Origin: Solidesulfovibrio fructosivorans JJ]
GTDB taxonomy: Bacteria; Desulfobacterota; Desulfovibrionia; Desulfovibrionales; Desulfovibrionaceae
Direction of reading: 5' to 3'
NCBI RefSeq assembly: GCF_000179555.1
Contig: NZ_AECZ01000019.1
Location: forward strand, 17,143-81,142
Length of the DNA: 64,000 nucleotides
Part shown: in pieces, positions 41,140 through 51,105 of the stretch
Layout of the letters: every line of letters starts with the position of its first letter
Position numbering within the stretch: position 1 is the first letter of the stretch
The notes under the pieces: generated by a model
What the model saw: the letters and a program-made list of their open reading frames with translations, nothing else
The model's database searches: none
Told to the model about the DNA's origin: nothing
Program-made: the position numbers and the translations under genes

Positions 41140-44016
41140 ATGCCAGCCGCTCCCGTGCTTTCGCCATCTTCCGGCCGTGACCGCCTGATCCTCGGCATTG
41201 TCTTCCTCCTCTCCGGCGCGTCGGCCCTGCTTTTCGAAACGTTGTGGCTCCATCTGGCCGGACTGGTTTTCGGCGTCAGCGTCTACGCCAGCGCCCTGGT
41301 CCTTTCGAGCTTCATGGGCGGCCTCGCCCTCGGCAACGCGCTCATCTCCCGCTTCGGCCGCGACGTGCTCGACCCGGTGCGCTTTTACGCCGCCATGGAA
41401 CTGCTGGTCGGGGTCTGGGGGCTGCTCCTTGTTTTGTGCTTTCCCATGCTGTCGGTCTGGCTCGGGGCCATGCTGAGCCCGGCGCTAAACAAGCCCTTTT
41501 TGCTCAACACCCTGCGTTTTTCCTTTTCCTTCCTGCTCTTTTTGCTGCCGGCCACGGCCATGGGCGCCACGCTGCCGCTTCTGGTCAAGGCGCTCACCCG
41601 CCGCCCCGGGGAGTTCGGCCGGGTGCTCGGCCGGCTCTACGGCGTCAACACCCTTGGGGCCTGCCTGGGGGCCCTGGCCGGGGAAACGCTGCTCATCGCG
41701 CCCCTGGGCCTTTCCGGCACCGGCATGGTCGCGGCCGGGCTCAACGTGCTGGCCGCGGCCGGCGCGATCGGCGTGTCCCGGCGCTTCCGGGAAGAGCCGG
41801 TCCGGGAGGACGCCTCCGGCCAGCGCCCTGAGATCAGGCCGTTGACGAACCGGGCCAAGCGGCTGCTTGCCGCCGGATTCCTGGCCGGCGGGGCCTTTTT
41901 GGCCCTGGAGGTCGTCTGGACGCGGTTTCTTCAGCTCTTCGTGCGTTCGACCAGTCTGGCCTTTGCCGTGATGCTGGCCGTGATCCTGGCCGGCATCGGC
42001 CTTGGCGGCGTGTTCGCCGGCTGGTGGCTGCGCCGCGAGGCCGATGGACGCCGGATCACGGCCCCTCTGGTCCTGCTGGTCGGCGCGTCCGCGCTGCTTT
42101 CCTTTCGCCTGTTCGAGTCCGCCGCCGACCTTTCGTTTAGCGTCTACCAGACCCTGGACTGGCGCTATATGACCGTCCTCTCCCTGACCCTCATGTTTCC
42201 GGCGGCCTTCATCTCGGGCATGGTCTTCACCACCCTCGGCGAGGCCTTTCACCGGGAGGTGGGCGACCGGGCCCGGTCGGCCGGGCTGGTGGCCATGGCC
42301 AACACCCTCGGGGCCATGGCCGGCCCGCTCGTGGCCGGGTTTGTCCTCATTCCGGCCGTGGGCATGGAACTGAGCCTTTTTATCCTGTGCGCCCTCTACA
42401 TCCTGCCGGCGCTCCTGTGCGCCGGACGAAGCGGTCCCTGGCCGTCGCCGCGCACCAGCCGCTTCCTGCTGGCATCCGGATTCGCCTTCGTGCTTTTCCT
42501 GGCCATCTTTCCCTTCGGGGCCATGCGCGGCTACTTGAACCGCGCCTGCGCCGACTTCATCAAGGACGGGGAAAAGGTGGTGGCCACCATCGAGGGCGTC
42601 ACCGGCACGTTGCAATACCTCCGCCAGGACTACCTGGGCGAGCCCTACGCGTACCGGCTCGTCACCGACGGCTACTCCATGTCCTCCACGGACCGCAGCG
42701 CCAAACGCTACATGAAGCTTTTCGGCTACTTCCCGGAAGCCACCCTGCAAAACCCGAAATCGGCGCTACTCATCTGCTTCGGCACGGGCTCCACGGCCTC
42801 GGCCCTGGTCGAGGATCGCCGGCTCAGCTCCATCGACGTGGTGGACATCTCCCGCGACGTGCTGCGAGGGGCGAGCATCGTCTACCCCAAGCCGGAACGA
42901 AATCCCCTGGAAGACCCCCGCGTGGCCACCCACGTGGAGGACGGCCGGTTTTACCTGCTCGCCGCGCCCAAGAAATACGACATCATCACGGCCGAGCCGC
43001 CGCCTCCCATGATGGCCGGCGTGGTGAACCTCTACTCGCGCGAATACTTCCAGCTCATGCGCGACCGCTTAAACGACGGCGGCATGGTCACCTACTGGCT
43101 GCCGGTCTTCGAGATATCCCCGGCCGACGCCAAGGCGATTCTCAAGGCTTTCTCCGAAGTCTTCGAACACACCTCGCTTTGGACCGGAGACAATTTCAAC
43201 TGGATGATGGTGGGCGTCAAAAAGCCCAAGGGCCCCAAGCCGGCCGAGGATTTTTCCCGGCCCTGGGAGGCCCCGGGCACAGGACCTGGACTGCGCCACA
43301 TCGCCGTTGAAAAGCCGGGCCAGCTCGGCGCGCTGTTCATGCTCGACGGGAAAGCGCTCGCCGACTATCTCGGCGACGCCAAGCCGCTGACCGACAACTA
43401 CCCCAAGCGCCTGCGCGGCTATCCCGAAAGCCCGCAAATGCAGCAGCAATACCTGGCCGCCCACAACAAGCTCCTCGACGCCCTGGCCGCCAAGGAGCGT
43501 TTCGAGCATTCCGCCGAAGCGGCGCTGCTTTTGCCCCAAGAAATACGGGAGAAGGCCGATGGCTGGTTCGAGACCCAGCAGATCATGAATACCTACCTCA
43601 ACAACATGCTCACCCCGCCGCCGCCGCTGCCGGCCGTCAATTACATCCTGTCCGGGACGGACCTGCGCGTGCTGCCCTTGTGGCTCATGAAATCCGACGC
43701 CAAAAAGCAGGCCATCGTCGCCCGGGTGCTGGAGCAGGGCGCGGAGCCCACGGCGGAAACGGAATTCCAGCTCGGCATCAAGGCTCTGGCCGACCGCGAT
43801 TACCTGCTGGCCGACGCCAAGCTCAAACGCGCCCAGGAAATGGGCTATCCGAGCAATCTGGCCCCGGCCCGGGTGTACGTGCTGTGCATGGCCGGGTTGC
43901 TCTCCGAGGCCGAGGATCTGGCCGGCAGAGCCTTCCAGACCGCGAAGGCCACGGCCGGGGCGCGCCGGTACATGGAATGGCTGGCCCAGACGTTCGGCTT
44001 CAAAAGCCCGTTTTAG
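41140..44016 (+). CDS. Large membrane protein with spermidine-synthase-like domain
   Basis: A 958-aa protein. The N-terminal about 450 residues hold roughly 12-14 membrane segments, beginning IVFLLSGASALLFETLWL. A spermidine-synthase-fold domain follows (about 475-720): GTLQYLRQDYLGEPYAYRLV, ALLICFGTGSTASALVEDR, VDVVDISRDVL-type motif and HVEDGRFYLLA. The canonical catalytic Asp region (YDvIxxDxxDP) reads YDIITAEPPPPM, so aminopropyl transfer is doubtful. A helical C-terminal tail (about 780-958) recalls TPR repeats. It is in the class often annotated as fused MFS/spermidine synthase; substrate unknown. Confidence 0.8.
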   Translation: MPAAPVLSPSSGRDRLILGIVFLLSGASALLFETLWLHLAGLVFGVSVYASALVLSSFMGGLALGNALISRFGRDVLDPVRFYAAMELLVGVWGLLLVLCFPMLSVWLGAMLSPALNKPFLLNTLRFSFSFLLFLLPATAMGATLPLLVKALTRRPGEFGRVLGRLYGVNTLGACLGALAGETLLIAPLGLSGTGMVAAGLNVLAAAGAIGVSRRFREEPVREDASGQRPEIRPLTNRAKRLLAAGFLAGGAFLALEVVWTRFLQLFVRSTSLAFAVMLAVILAGIGLGGVFAGWWLRREADGRRITAPLVLLVGASALLSFRLFESAADLSFSVYQTLDWRYMTVLSLTLMFPAAFISGMVFTTLGEAFHREVGDRARSAGLVAMANTLGAMAGPLVAGFVLIPAVGMELSLFILCALYILPALLCAGRSGPWPSPRTSRFLLASGFAFVLFLAIFPFGAMRGYLNRACADFIKDGEKVVATIEGVTGTLQYLRQDYLGEPYAYRLVTDGYSMSSTDRSAKRYMKLFGYFPEATLQNPKSALLICFGTGSTASALVEDRRLSSIDVVDISRDVLRGASIVYPKPERNPLEDPRVATHVEDGRFYLLAAPKKYDIITAEPPPPMMAGVVNLYSREYFQLMRDRLNDGGMVTYWLPVFEISPADAKAILKAFSEVFEHTSLWTGDNFNWMMVGVKKPKGPKPAEDFSRPWEAPGTGPGLRHIAVEKPGQLGALFMLDGKALADYLGDAKPLTDNYPKRLRGYPESPQMQQQYLAAHNKLLDALAAKERFEHSAEAALLLPQEIREKADGWFETQQIMNTYLNNMLTPPPPLPAVNYILSGTDLRVLPLWLMKSDAKKQAIVARVLEQGAEPTAETEFQLGIKALADRDYLLADAKLKRAQEMGYPSNLAPARVYVLCMAGLLSEAEDLAGRAFQTAKATAGARRYMEWLAQTFGFKSPF

Positions 44017-44127
44017 CCCGCGCCTCCATAGGCCACACCTATCAAAACATACCAACGGCATTAAATCATTCGATTTGACCAGCCCGGGGCTGACGGGGCT
44101 ATGTTCCTTGTCAAAAGGAGCATCGTC

Positions 44128-44742
44128 ATGGAAGTCACGCTCGATTGCCGGGGACTGGCCTGTCCGGGACCGGTGTTGCGCTGCAAGGAATGTGTGGAGG
44201 CCCCGGACCGGCCGCAGACGCTTACCGTCACCGTGGACAATCAGGCGGCCCGGGAAAACGTCACCCGTTTTCTGGGCATGCGCGGTTACGCCGTCACGGG
44301 AAGCGAGCAGGATGGCCTTTTCGTGCTGCGAGCCACGGCCACGGGCGAGGCGATTACTCCGCCCCAGCCCGCTTCCGCCGGCGCTCCCCGGGAAAAAGTC
44401 GACAATGCCAAGACCGCCGTCTTCATCACGGCCGACACCGTGGGCCGGGGCGATCCGGAACTGGGCGCCAAGCTCATGGTCAACTTCATCGCCACCCTGC
44501 CGGAACTGGGCGAAGGGCTTTGGCGCATCATCCTGGTCAACGGCGGGGTCAAACTGGCCGTTGCCGGCAGCCCGGTTTTGCCCATGCTCAAGGAACTGGC
44601 CGCGGCCGGTGTCTCCATCCTGGTCTGCGGCACCTGCCTGGACTTTTTTGGCATCCTGGAGCAAAAGGAAGTCGGCGAAACGACGAACATGCTCGACGTG
44701 GTCACAAGCCTCGATCTGGCGGACAAGGTCATCCAGATGTAG
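44128..44742 (+). CDS. yedF: YedF-type selenium-metabolism sulfurtransferase-like protein
   Basis: A 204-aa protein with an N-terminal TusA-like SirA domain (VTLDCRGLACPGPVLRCKEC, residues about 3-22, with the catalytic-type Cys-Pro) and a C-terminal DsrE-like half (AVFITADTVGRGDPELGAKL, then VSILVCGTCLDFFGI). This two-domain layout is the selenium-metabolism YedF family. The family is linked to selenium metabolism by co-occurrence; the reaction is not known. ATG 44128 has AAAAGGAGC upstream. The Cys-rich PAS kinase gene follows after about 100 bp. Confidence 0.9.
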   Translation: MEVTLDCRGLACPGPVLRCKECVEAPDRPQTLTVTVDNQAARENVTRFLGMRGYAVTGSEQDGLFVLRATATGEAITPPQPASAGAPREKVDNAKTAVFITADTVGRGDPELGAKLMVNFIATLPELGEGLWRIILVNGGVKLAVAGSPVLPMLKELAAAGVSILVCGTCLDFFGILEQKEVGETTNMLDVVTSLDLADKVIQM

Positions 44743-44845
44743 TCGCTTGGGCGGCCTTGCCGCTACCCTGAGCCCCCTTCCGGACATGCGGTCGTCTCGC
44801 TTTGCATCCCTCATGCGACGACGCAACAGCCCTACCGGACAGTCC

Positions 44846-45982
44846 ATGCAGGAAGAGGCGACAACGACATATTTTTTGCCGGCAGAGCGTCTGGGACAGG
44901 ACGCGATCAACCGCATCGCCAAGGAGATCGCCGTTTCTCCCGCCGCGCTTTCGCTGGCGCTCGTTCCATTGGCGGTGACCATCTTAAACGATACCCGGCA
45001 GATCGTTTACGCCAACATGCGGTTCGTGCGCATGGTCGGAGCCAAGGCACAGGAAGAAATACTCGGCAAGCGCCTGGGCGAGGCACTGGGCTGCGCCCAT
45101 TCCGTCGAACTTCCGGGCGGCTGCGGCACCACGCGATTTTGCCTGTACTGCGGCGCGGCCAAAGCCATTGTCAAAGGCCTCGAAGGGGAATCCGCCACCC
45201 AGGAGTGCTCCATCGACCGCCTGACGCCCGCGCCTCTCGAAGCCCTCAACCTCCAGGTTTGGACAGCCCCCATGCAACAGGGGCAGCACCAGCTGGTGCT
45301 GAGTTCCGCCCTCGACATCGCCCACGAAAAGGCGTTGCGCAATTTCGAGCGCCTCTTTTTCCATGATATCTTGAATGCCGTGTCCGGCATCAAGGGCATC
45401 CACGACCTCATCGCCCTGGAGTTGCCGGAAAACCAGGTTCAGGACCTCGATCTGCTGCGCCGGGCCATAAACGACATCCAGGACATCGTGGAAACGCAAA
45501 AGGATTTCCTGACTGTGGAAGCCAGGGAATACCAGCATGTCCGCACGAGGCTCGACACGCTCGAACTCCTGCATTACCTGGCCGCCTACTGCCAGTCCTT
45601 CAATCACGAACCCAAGCGGGTGCTGTGCGTGGACCCCGAGGCACCCTCGATCGATGTTTCCTCGGACGCCCGCATCATCCAGCGCATCATGGTCAACATG
45701 GTCAAAAACGCCCTGGAAGCCTCGGGCCCGGGCGAGTCCGTGACGCTCGGCTGCGAAGGCGACGAGGCTGGCGACGTGGCTTTCTGGGTCCACAATCCGG
45801 CCGTCATGCCCGAAGAGACCCGCATGCGCCTTTTCCAGAGGGGCTTTACGACCAAGGGCGTCGGCCGTGGCTTCGGCGCTTACGGCATGCGGCTCTTCGC
45901 CCGGGAATGCCTGGACGGCGACGTGGATTTTTCCTCGAGGCCGGGGGAAGGCACTCGTTTTTTCCTGCGGCTCCCGGGCTGA
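44846..45982 (+). CDS. PAS sensor histidine kinase with Cys cluster
   Basis: A 378-aa cytoplasmic histidine kinase (numbered from ATG 44846; other ATGs at 44813 and 44786). The PAS domain (about residues 37-145) carries a cluster of cysteines, Cys83, Cys93, Cys99 and Cys102 (GGCGTTRFCLYCGAAKA). The dimerisation helix has His in FFHDILNAVSGI. The catalytic domain shows MVKNALEASGPGE and GVGRGFGAYGMRLFARE, and ends in a short FLRLPG. The Cys set could bind a metal or act as redox sensor (inference). It is directly followed, after 4 bp, by the pseudouridine synthase gene; no response regulator is adjacent. Confidence 0.85.
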   Translation: MQEEATTTYFLPAERLGQDAINRIAKEIAVSPAALSLALVPLAVTILNDTRQIVYANMRFVRMVGAKAQEEILGKRLGEALGCAHSVELPGGCGTTRFCLYCGAAKAIVKGLEGESATQECSIDRLTPAPLEALNLQVWTAPMQQGQHQLVLSSALDIAHEKALRNFERLFFHDILNAVSGIKGIHDLIALELPENQVQDLDLLRRAINDIQDIVETQKDFLTVEAREYQHVRTRLDTLELLHYLAAYCQSFNHEPKRVLCVDPEAPSIDVSSDARIIQRIMVNMVKNALEASGPGESVTLGCEGDEAGDVAFWVHNPAVMPEETRMRLFQRGFTTKGVGRGFGAYGMRLFARECLDGDVDFSSRPGEGTRFFLRLPG

Positions 45983-45986
45983 TCCC

Positions 45987-46790
45987 ATGACCGACGACAA
46001 CGGGGTACGCCTCAACAAGGCCCTGGCCGAGGCCGGGGTCTGTTCCAGACGGCAGGCCGACGCGCTGATCGCCGCCGGCCGGGTCGCGGTCGACGGGAGC
46101 GTGGTTACGGAACTCGGGCGCAAAATCGACCCGGCCAGGTCGCGCCTGAGCGTGGACGGCAAGGACGTCGTCAAGCCCGATACCGCCGGGACGCTCACCC
46201 TCATGCTCCACAAAAAGCCGGGCTGCGTCACCACGGCCCGCGATCCCGAGGGCCGCCCCACCGTCTTCGACGCCCTGCCGGACCCCTACCGGAAACGACG
46301 CCTTTTTTCCGTGGGCCGGCTGGATTTTTTCTCCGAAGGGCTGTTGCTTTTGACCACCGACGGCGAACTGGCCTACCGCCTGGCCCATCCCCGCTGGCAC
46401 GCGCCCAAGCGCTATCTGGTCACCGTGCGCGGCCACGTCGGCCCCGAGGCGATCGAAGCGATGGGGCGCGGCATGCGGCTGGCCGAGGGGGAGCCCCTCG
46501 CCCCGGTTGCGGCGCGCATCGTCAAACGGCTGGCCGCCGACCGCTTCGTCCTGGAGATGGAGCTGCGCCAGGGAATCAACCGCCAGGTGCGGCGCATGTG
46601 CCGCGATTTGGGGCTTACCGTGCTCAAGCTCGTGCGCGTCGCCCAAGGCCCTCTGGAACTGGGCGGGCTGGCTCCGGGAAAATGCCGGGAACTGGCCGGC
46701 GAGGAACTGGCCGCCCTGCGCCGGTCCGTCGGCCTGCCCGCGGGCGATGCCGCCCCCTCCCCCCGAACCGGACGCCACCGCGCTACTTGA
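45987..46790 (+). CDS. RsuA/RluB-family rRNA pseudouridine synthase
   Basis: A 267-aa enzyme with an N-terminal S4 domain (VRLNKALAEAGVCSRRQAD, residues 6-24) and the RsuA-type catalytic domain. The catalytic Asp is in SVGRLDFFSEGLLLLTTDG, followed by YLVTVRGHVG and RQGINRQVRRMCRDLGL. The site of modification (RluB, RluE/F or RsuA type) cannot be fixed by eye. Its last 8 bases overlap the convergent lolA gene. Confidence 0.9.
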   Translation: MTDDNGVRLNKALAEAGVCSRRQADALIAAGRVAVDGSVVTELGRKIDPARSRLSVDGKDVVKPDTAGTLTLMLHKKPGCVTTARDPEGRPTVFDALPDPYRKRRLFSVGRLDFFSEGLLLLTTDGELAYRLAHPRWHAPKRYLVTVRGHVGPEAIEAMGRGMRLAEGEPLAPVAARIVKRLAADRFVLEMELRQGINRQVRRMCRDLGLTVLKLVRVAQGPLELGGLAPGKCRELAGEELAALRRSVGLPAGDAAPSPRTGRHRAT

Positions 46791-47460
46791 GGTCGCGCTC
46801 CTTGGCCGGCGCGTTGTCGTGGACCTTGGCGTCCTTCGGCGGCGTGAACGTGAAGAGCGTGTCGGCGAGCTTGGGATTGACCGCCACGCCGGTAAGCGTC
46901 AGGTCGTTGGTGTTGGCGTAGAAATCCTGAATGAAGACGCGGGCGATCATGTCCGTGGACAGGTCGACCCAAACCCGGGCCATGACCAGCCCCGGCTCGG
47001 GTTCGCGCGGGGCCAGATCGAGCACCGCCTGCCCCGGGCCGGCGTCGGACGCCTTGCCGGCGGCCACGAAAAAATCCTCGGTCAGATTGGCCTTGCCTGT
47101 CAGAAACCGCAGCATGGTCTTGGAGCTGATGATCTCCTTGACCGCATAGCGGTAGGCCTCCTTGTCCTCCTCGAAATAATCCCAGACGGCATCCTTGCCG
47201 ACGATAAGCAGCTCTTTTTCGGGCTTGACCGTCTCCCAGCGCACGAGCACCGGTTTTTTGAAGAAAAACGAGCCGGAGCGGTGTTCGGTGTCGCCGCTGG
47301 CCGCGTTGCGAATGGCCTGGGTGAACGAGGCGGAAAAGGCGTTTATCGTGGCGTATTTATTCTGGATGCGACCGGCCAGCTCCGTCGGGTCCACGGCCCG
47401 GGCCGTGGCGGCGGTGGCCAACACGAAACAGACGGCAAGGAAAAAGGCGCGTTTTTTCAT
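46783..47460 (-). CDS. lolA: Outer-membrane lipoprotein carrier LolA-like
   Basis: Periplasmic chaperone that moves lipoproteins to the outer membrane. The 225-aa product has a signal peptide (FFLAVCFVLATAATARA, cleavage about residue 22), then LAGRIQNKYATINAFSASFT, GSFFFKKPVLVRWETVKPEK and VGKDAVWDYFEEDKEAYRY. These are the standard LolA beta-barrel strands. It is the fourth gene of aroQ-efp-ftsK-lolA. Its stop overlaps the convergent pseudouridine synthase gene. Confidence 0.88.
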   Translation of the reverse strand: MKKRAFFLAVCFVLATAATARAVDPTELAGRIQNKYATINAFSASFTQAIRNAASGDTEHRSGSFFFKKPVLVRWETVKPEKELLIVGKDAVWDYFEEDKEAYRYAVKEIISSKTMLRFLTGKANLTEDFFVAAGKASDAGPGQAVLDLAPREPEPGLVMARVWVDLSTDMIARVFIQDFYANTNDLTLTGVAVNPKLADTLFTFTPPKDAKVHDNAPAKERDLK

Positions 47461-47546
47461 GGTGTGTCCGTGGTGGAAGGGGGCTATGGTTCCTCAGTCC
47501 CTTATAAGGAACAAGTTTCCATTTTTTAAAAGTTTTTGAAGGGGGT

Positions 47547-47582
47547 CCAGGGGGAAACTTTTTTCAAAAAGTTTCCCCCTGG
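47547..47582. repeat. Copy F of the hairpin repeat family (H2 type)
   Basis: CCAGGGGGAAACTTTTTT pairs with AAAAAGTTTCCCCCTGG, C in the loop. It is preceded by the conserved arm TTAAAAGTTTTTGAAGGGGGT. It lies after the ftsK 3' end and before the lolA start, on the minus strand. An H1 partner is not visible. Confidence 0.75.
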
Positions 47583-47599
47583 CCGCCGGAGGCATTCCC

Positions 47600-50011
47600 C
47601 TATTCCTTATTCCGAATGACGGCTCGGGGTTTGCTGCCCTCCTGGGGGCCGAGCAGTCCGTCGCGTTCCATCTGTTCGATGAACCGCGCCGCCCGGTTGA
47701 AGCCGATGCGGAATCGGCGCTGGATGAGCGAAATGGAAGCCTTGCCCTGTTCCATGACGAACTCCACGGCCTGGGGATAGACGGCGTCCGAGGCGGTGTC
47801 GTCGCCGCCCTCGCCGCCGCCGAAGTCGCCGCCGCCATTCCCGTCGGCGCTTTTTTGCCAGTCGCTGAAATCCAGGGCGAAATTGGGCGCGGCCTTGCTC
47901 TTCCAGTGTTCGATGACCGCCGCCGCCTCCTCGTCCGAGACGAACGCGCCGTGCATGCGCGTGGTCTTGCCCCCGCTCGGCTTGTAGAGCATGTCGCCGC
48001 GTCCGAGCAGGTATTCCGCGCCCACGGCGTCGAGAATGGTGCGCGAATCGTGCTTGCTCGTCACCTGGAAGGCGATGCGTGTGGGGAAGTTGGCCTTGAT
48101 GAGCCCCGTGACCACGTCCACGCTCGGACGCTGGGTGGCGAGGATCAGATGGATACCGGCGGCACGGGCCAGCTGGGCCAGGCGAACGATGCTCACTTCC
48201 ACTTCCTTGGCCGCGGTCATCATGAGGTCGGCCAGCTCGTCGATGACGATGACCAGATAGGGCAGCGGCTCAAGCTCAGCCAACTCGTCCGGCCGGTTGT
48301 CGCCGAGCTTGGCCAGCTTCTCGTTGTAGCCGGCGATGTTGCGCACGCCTAAAAGCGCCATGGCCTCGTAGCGCCGGTCCATCTCGGCCACGGCCCAGTC
48401 CAGGGCGGATTTGGCCATGGCCGTCTCGGTCACCACCGGGTGCACCAGATGGGGCAGGTCGTTGTAGACCGAAAGCTCGATGCGCTTGGGGTCGACCAAA
48501 AGCAGCTTCACCTCGTCGGGCGTGGCCTTGTAGAGGATCGAGAGCAGGATGCCGTTGATGCACACGCTTTTGCCCGAACCGGTCGCGCCGGCCACGAGCA
48601 GATGCGGCATGCGGGCCAGATCGGCCACCTGCGGCCTGCCCTGGATGTCCTTGCCGATGGCCAGGGTCAGCTTCGAGGGTGAGGCGCGAAAAGCCTCGGT
48701 GTCGAGCACGTCGCGGAAATAGACGGTCTGTCGCCGGGCGTTGGGGATTTCAACGCCGACGGTGTCCTTGCCGGGCAAGGGCTCGATGCGCACGGCCAAA
48801 GCCTTCATGGCCAGGGCCAAATCCACCGACAGGCCCACGATGCGGCTGATCTTGACGCCGGGCGCGGGCTTGACCTCGAACATGGTGACGACGGGGCCGG
48901 GGATGACCCGGGTCACCTCGCACTGGATGCCGAAATCATTGAGGCAGGTAATGAGGCTCTCGGCCTGCTGGCGGCAGACTTCCGGATCGGCCGGGGCGGC
49001 CTCGGACGGCGGCGGCACGGCAAGCAGGTCCAGCGACGGCATGGGATTGTCGTCGGCCGAAGCCTTTTTGGCCGGAGCCTTGGCCGCGCGGACCGGGGCG
49101 GGCTTGGGCGCCGGAGAGGTGACCGGATCCGGCGCGGACGCGGACACCGGTTTGGAGACGGCCGGCAACGCGGCGGGCGGCTCCTCCTTCCGGGCGACCT
49201 GGCCGACGATGGCGTCGAGAAAGCGGTCCACCGCCTCGCTCGGGGCCTCTTCGGGAGCGGGGTCGGCAGGAACCGTAACGCTTCTCGGGGCGGCCTGCCG
49301 TTTTTCCCTAGCCGGCTTTTTCTCACGCGCCGGGGACGGCGAGGCCTCTTCACGGGCCAGACGTTCCTCGCGCGCGGTCTCGCGGGCCAACGCGCGCTCT
49401 TCCCGCCAGGCCAGCCAGGCGTCGTAGAGCCGCCAGCCTTTTTCCTTGGCCACGTCCAGCACCGGCAGCCAGAAATTGGTCCAGGTGAGGCCGAAGGTCA
49501 CCTGGATGGCGGCGATCAGGGCGAAGGCCAGAAAAAAGTAGGCACCAAACGAGCTCAAGTAACGGTTGAGGAAACCGAACAGGTGCTGTCCGGCCACGCC
49601 GCCGCCCCGGACGCCGCCAAGACTGGCCCCGAAAAGGCCCCAGGGCGAGCCCAGAAAGGCCAGCAGCACGAGGGTCAGGCAAAACGCCCCAAGCCCCCGC
49701 CAAAAGGGCAGGCGAAGTCCCGGGGCCAGAAACCGCAGCCCCCGCCAGGCGATCCCCAGCGGCACCAGATAGGCCCACAGACCGAACAGGTCGGCCAGGG
49801 CCCCACCCACGTACGCCCCCACCAGCCCGGCCTTGTTGGCCACGACGCGCCGGGTGACGGACTGGTTGAAGCCGGGATCGCCGTCATTGTACGTATAGAG
49901 CGCGACGCACAGAAAGGCGGCCGTGAAGATCGCGGCCAGCCCGACCAGCTCGCGGGAAAGGCGAAATCCGCCGGGAGCGCTTTTCCCGGCGTCCTTGTTA
50001 CTCCCGGCCAA
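47600..50011 (-). CDS. ftsK: DNA translocase FtsK
   Basis: Septal DNA pump that clears chromosomes during division. The 803-aa product has about four N-terminal membrane segments (residues 20-180), an Ala/Pro-rich linker and the RecA-like motor (Walker [18 protein letters not shown], Walker [15 protein letters not shown]). A C-terminal gamma domain ([20 protein letters not shown] onward) recognises KOPS-type sequences. The start is TTG 50011, inside the end of efp, giving a 14-base overlap; no better ATG is near. Linker length is moderate for this group. Confidence 0.95.
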   Translation of the reverse strand: MAGSNKDAGKSAPGGFRLSRELVGLAAIFTAAFLCVALYTYNDGDPGFNQSVTRRVVANKAGLVGAYVGGALADLFGLWAYLVPLGIAWRGLRFLAPGLRLPFWRGLGAFCLTLVLLAFLGSPWGLFGASLGGVRGGGVAGQHLFGFLNRYLSSFGAYFFLAFALIAAIQVTFGLTWTNFWLPVLDVAKEKGWRLYDAWLAWREERALARETAREERLAREEASPSPAREKKPAREKRQAAPRSVTVPADPAPEEAPSEAVDRFLDAIVGQVARKEEPPAALPAVSKPVSASAPDPVTSPAPKPAPVRAAKAPAKKASADDNPMPSLDLLAVPPPSEAAPADPEVCRQQAESLITCLNDFGIQCEVTRVIPGPVVTMFEVKPAPGVKISRIVGLSVDLALAMKALAVRIEPLPGKDTVGVEIPNARRQTVYFRDVLDTEAFRASPSKLTLAIGKDIQGRPQVADLARMPHLLVAGATGSGKSVCINGILLSILYKATPDEVKLLLVDPKRIELSVYNDLPHLVHPVVTETAMAKSALDWAVAEMDRRYEAMALLGVRNIAGYNEKLAKLGDNRPDELAELEPLPYLVIVIDELADLMMTAAKEVEVSIVRLAQLARAAGIHLILATQRPSVDVVTGLIKANFPTRIAFQVTSKHDSRTILDAVGAEYLLGRGDMLYKPSGGKTTRMHGAFVSDEEAAAVIEHWKSKAAPNFALDFSDWQKSADGNGGGDFGGGEGGDDTASDAVYPQAVEFVMEQGKASISLIQRRFRIGFNRAARFIEQMERDGLLGPQEGSKPRAVIRNKE

Positions 50012-50555
50012 TGTACGCGCCCGTGCGGGTGTCCACTTTGATCTTGTCGCCGGTATTGATGAAAAGCGGCACGTTGACCGAGATGCCCGTTTCGAGCACG
50101 GCCGGCTTGTTGGCGCCGCTGACGGTGTCGCCCTTGACCCCGGGCTCGGTGTCGGTCACTTCCAGGATCACCGAAGCCGGCAGGTCGATGTCCAGGGGCT
50201 GGCCTTTGTAGAGCAGCATCTTGAGCTCCATACCGTCTTTCAGATAGCCGCCCTTCTCGCCCAGGTGGTCGTTGCCCACGTGCAACTGCTCGTAGCTCTC
50301 CATGTCCATGAACACGAACTCCTCGCCGTCATGGTAGAGGTACTGCATGTCCTTGCTCTCGAGGTCGGGCTTGACCATCTTTTCGCCGGACCGGAAGGTG
50401 TTTTCCACCACCCGGCCGTTAATCATGTTCTTGAGCTTGGTGCGAATGAACGCCCCGCCTTTGCCGGGCTTGACGTGCAAAAAATCGACGATTTCATAGG
50501 GCACGCCGTCCATTTCGATCTTGAGCCCGCGACGGAAGTCGGTGGTGGAAAGCAT
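49998..50555 (-). CDS. efp: Elongation factor P
   Basis: Relieves ribosome stalling at polyproline. The 185-aa product begins [17 protein letters not shown] and has [20 protein letters not shown] (the Lys at about residue 34 that is modified in many EF-P proteins), [14 protein letters not shown] and the C-terminal OB fold ending [11 protein letters not shown]. It lies 9 bp after aroQ and overlaps the ftsK start by 14 bases. Confidence 0.96.
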   Translation of the reverse strand: MLSTTDFRRGLKIEMDGVPYEIVDFLHVKPGKGGAFIRTKLKNMINGRVVENTFRSGEKMVKPDLESKDMQYLYHDGEEFVFMDMESYEQLHVGNDHLGEKGGYLKDGMELKMLLYKGQPLDIDLPASVILEVTDTEPGVKGDTVSGANKPAVLETGISVNVPLFINTGDKIKVDTRTGAYIGRE

Positions 50556-50564
50556 TGTTTCTCC

Positions 50565-51038
50565 TTAGATGAAGTTGGGATTTTCGGTGATGTGCCGCCA
50601 CAGGGCGATGATGGCCAAGGCATAGCTGGTCAGCCCGAAGCCGGCGATGCAGCCGATGCAGTTGCGCCCGATCATGCTCTTGTGGCGCAGCGGCTCGTCG
50701 GTACGGGCGAAGATGTTGGAAATATGCACCTCGACGCAGGGGATGCCGATCCAGGCCAGGCAGTCGGCCAAGGCAAGGCTCGTATGGGTGTAGGCTCCGG
50801 CGTTTAAGACGATGCCGTCCAGCCCGTCCTTCCAGGCCTGCTCCATCCGGTCGATGCAGTGGCCCTCGCTGTTGGCCTGATGGAACTGCAATTCCAGGCG
50901 CTGGGCGCTTTCGCCAAGGATTTCCCGGACCATCTCCGGCAAGTCCTCGATGGTGCGGTGGCCGTAGATTTCCGGCTGCCGCACGCCAATAAACCCGAGA
51001 TTGGGGCCGTTTAACACCAGCAATCGGACCTTGCGCAT
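50565..51038 (-). CDS. aroQ: 3-dehydroquinate dehydratase, type II
   Basis: Shikimate-pathway enzyme that dehydrates 3-dehydroquinate. The 157-aa product has the type II signatures LVLNGPNLGFIGVRQPEIYG (catalytic Tyr), ELQFHQANSEGHCID, IVLNAGAYTHTSLALAD and CVEVHISNIFAR. ATG 51038 has AAGGGAGCAGC. A long frame extends to 51083, but the normal NGPNL position supports the later start. It begins the aroQ-efp-ftsK-lolA run. Confidence 0.95.
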   Translation of the reverse strand: MRKVRLLVLNGPNLGFIGVRQPEIYGHRTIEDLPEMVREILGESAQRLELQFHQANSEGHCIDRMEQAWKDGLDGIVLNAGAYTHTSLALADCLAWIGIPCVEVHISNIFARTDEPLRHKSMIGRNCIGCIAGFGLTSYALAIIALWRHITENPNFI

Positions 51039-51105
51039 GCTGCTCCCTTCATTCGGGCGCGTCCACCGCCTTGACGGGGGCATCAGGCCCGGTCACAAGG
51101 CACGG

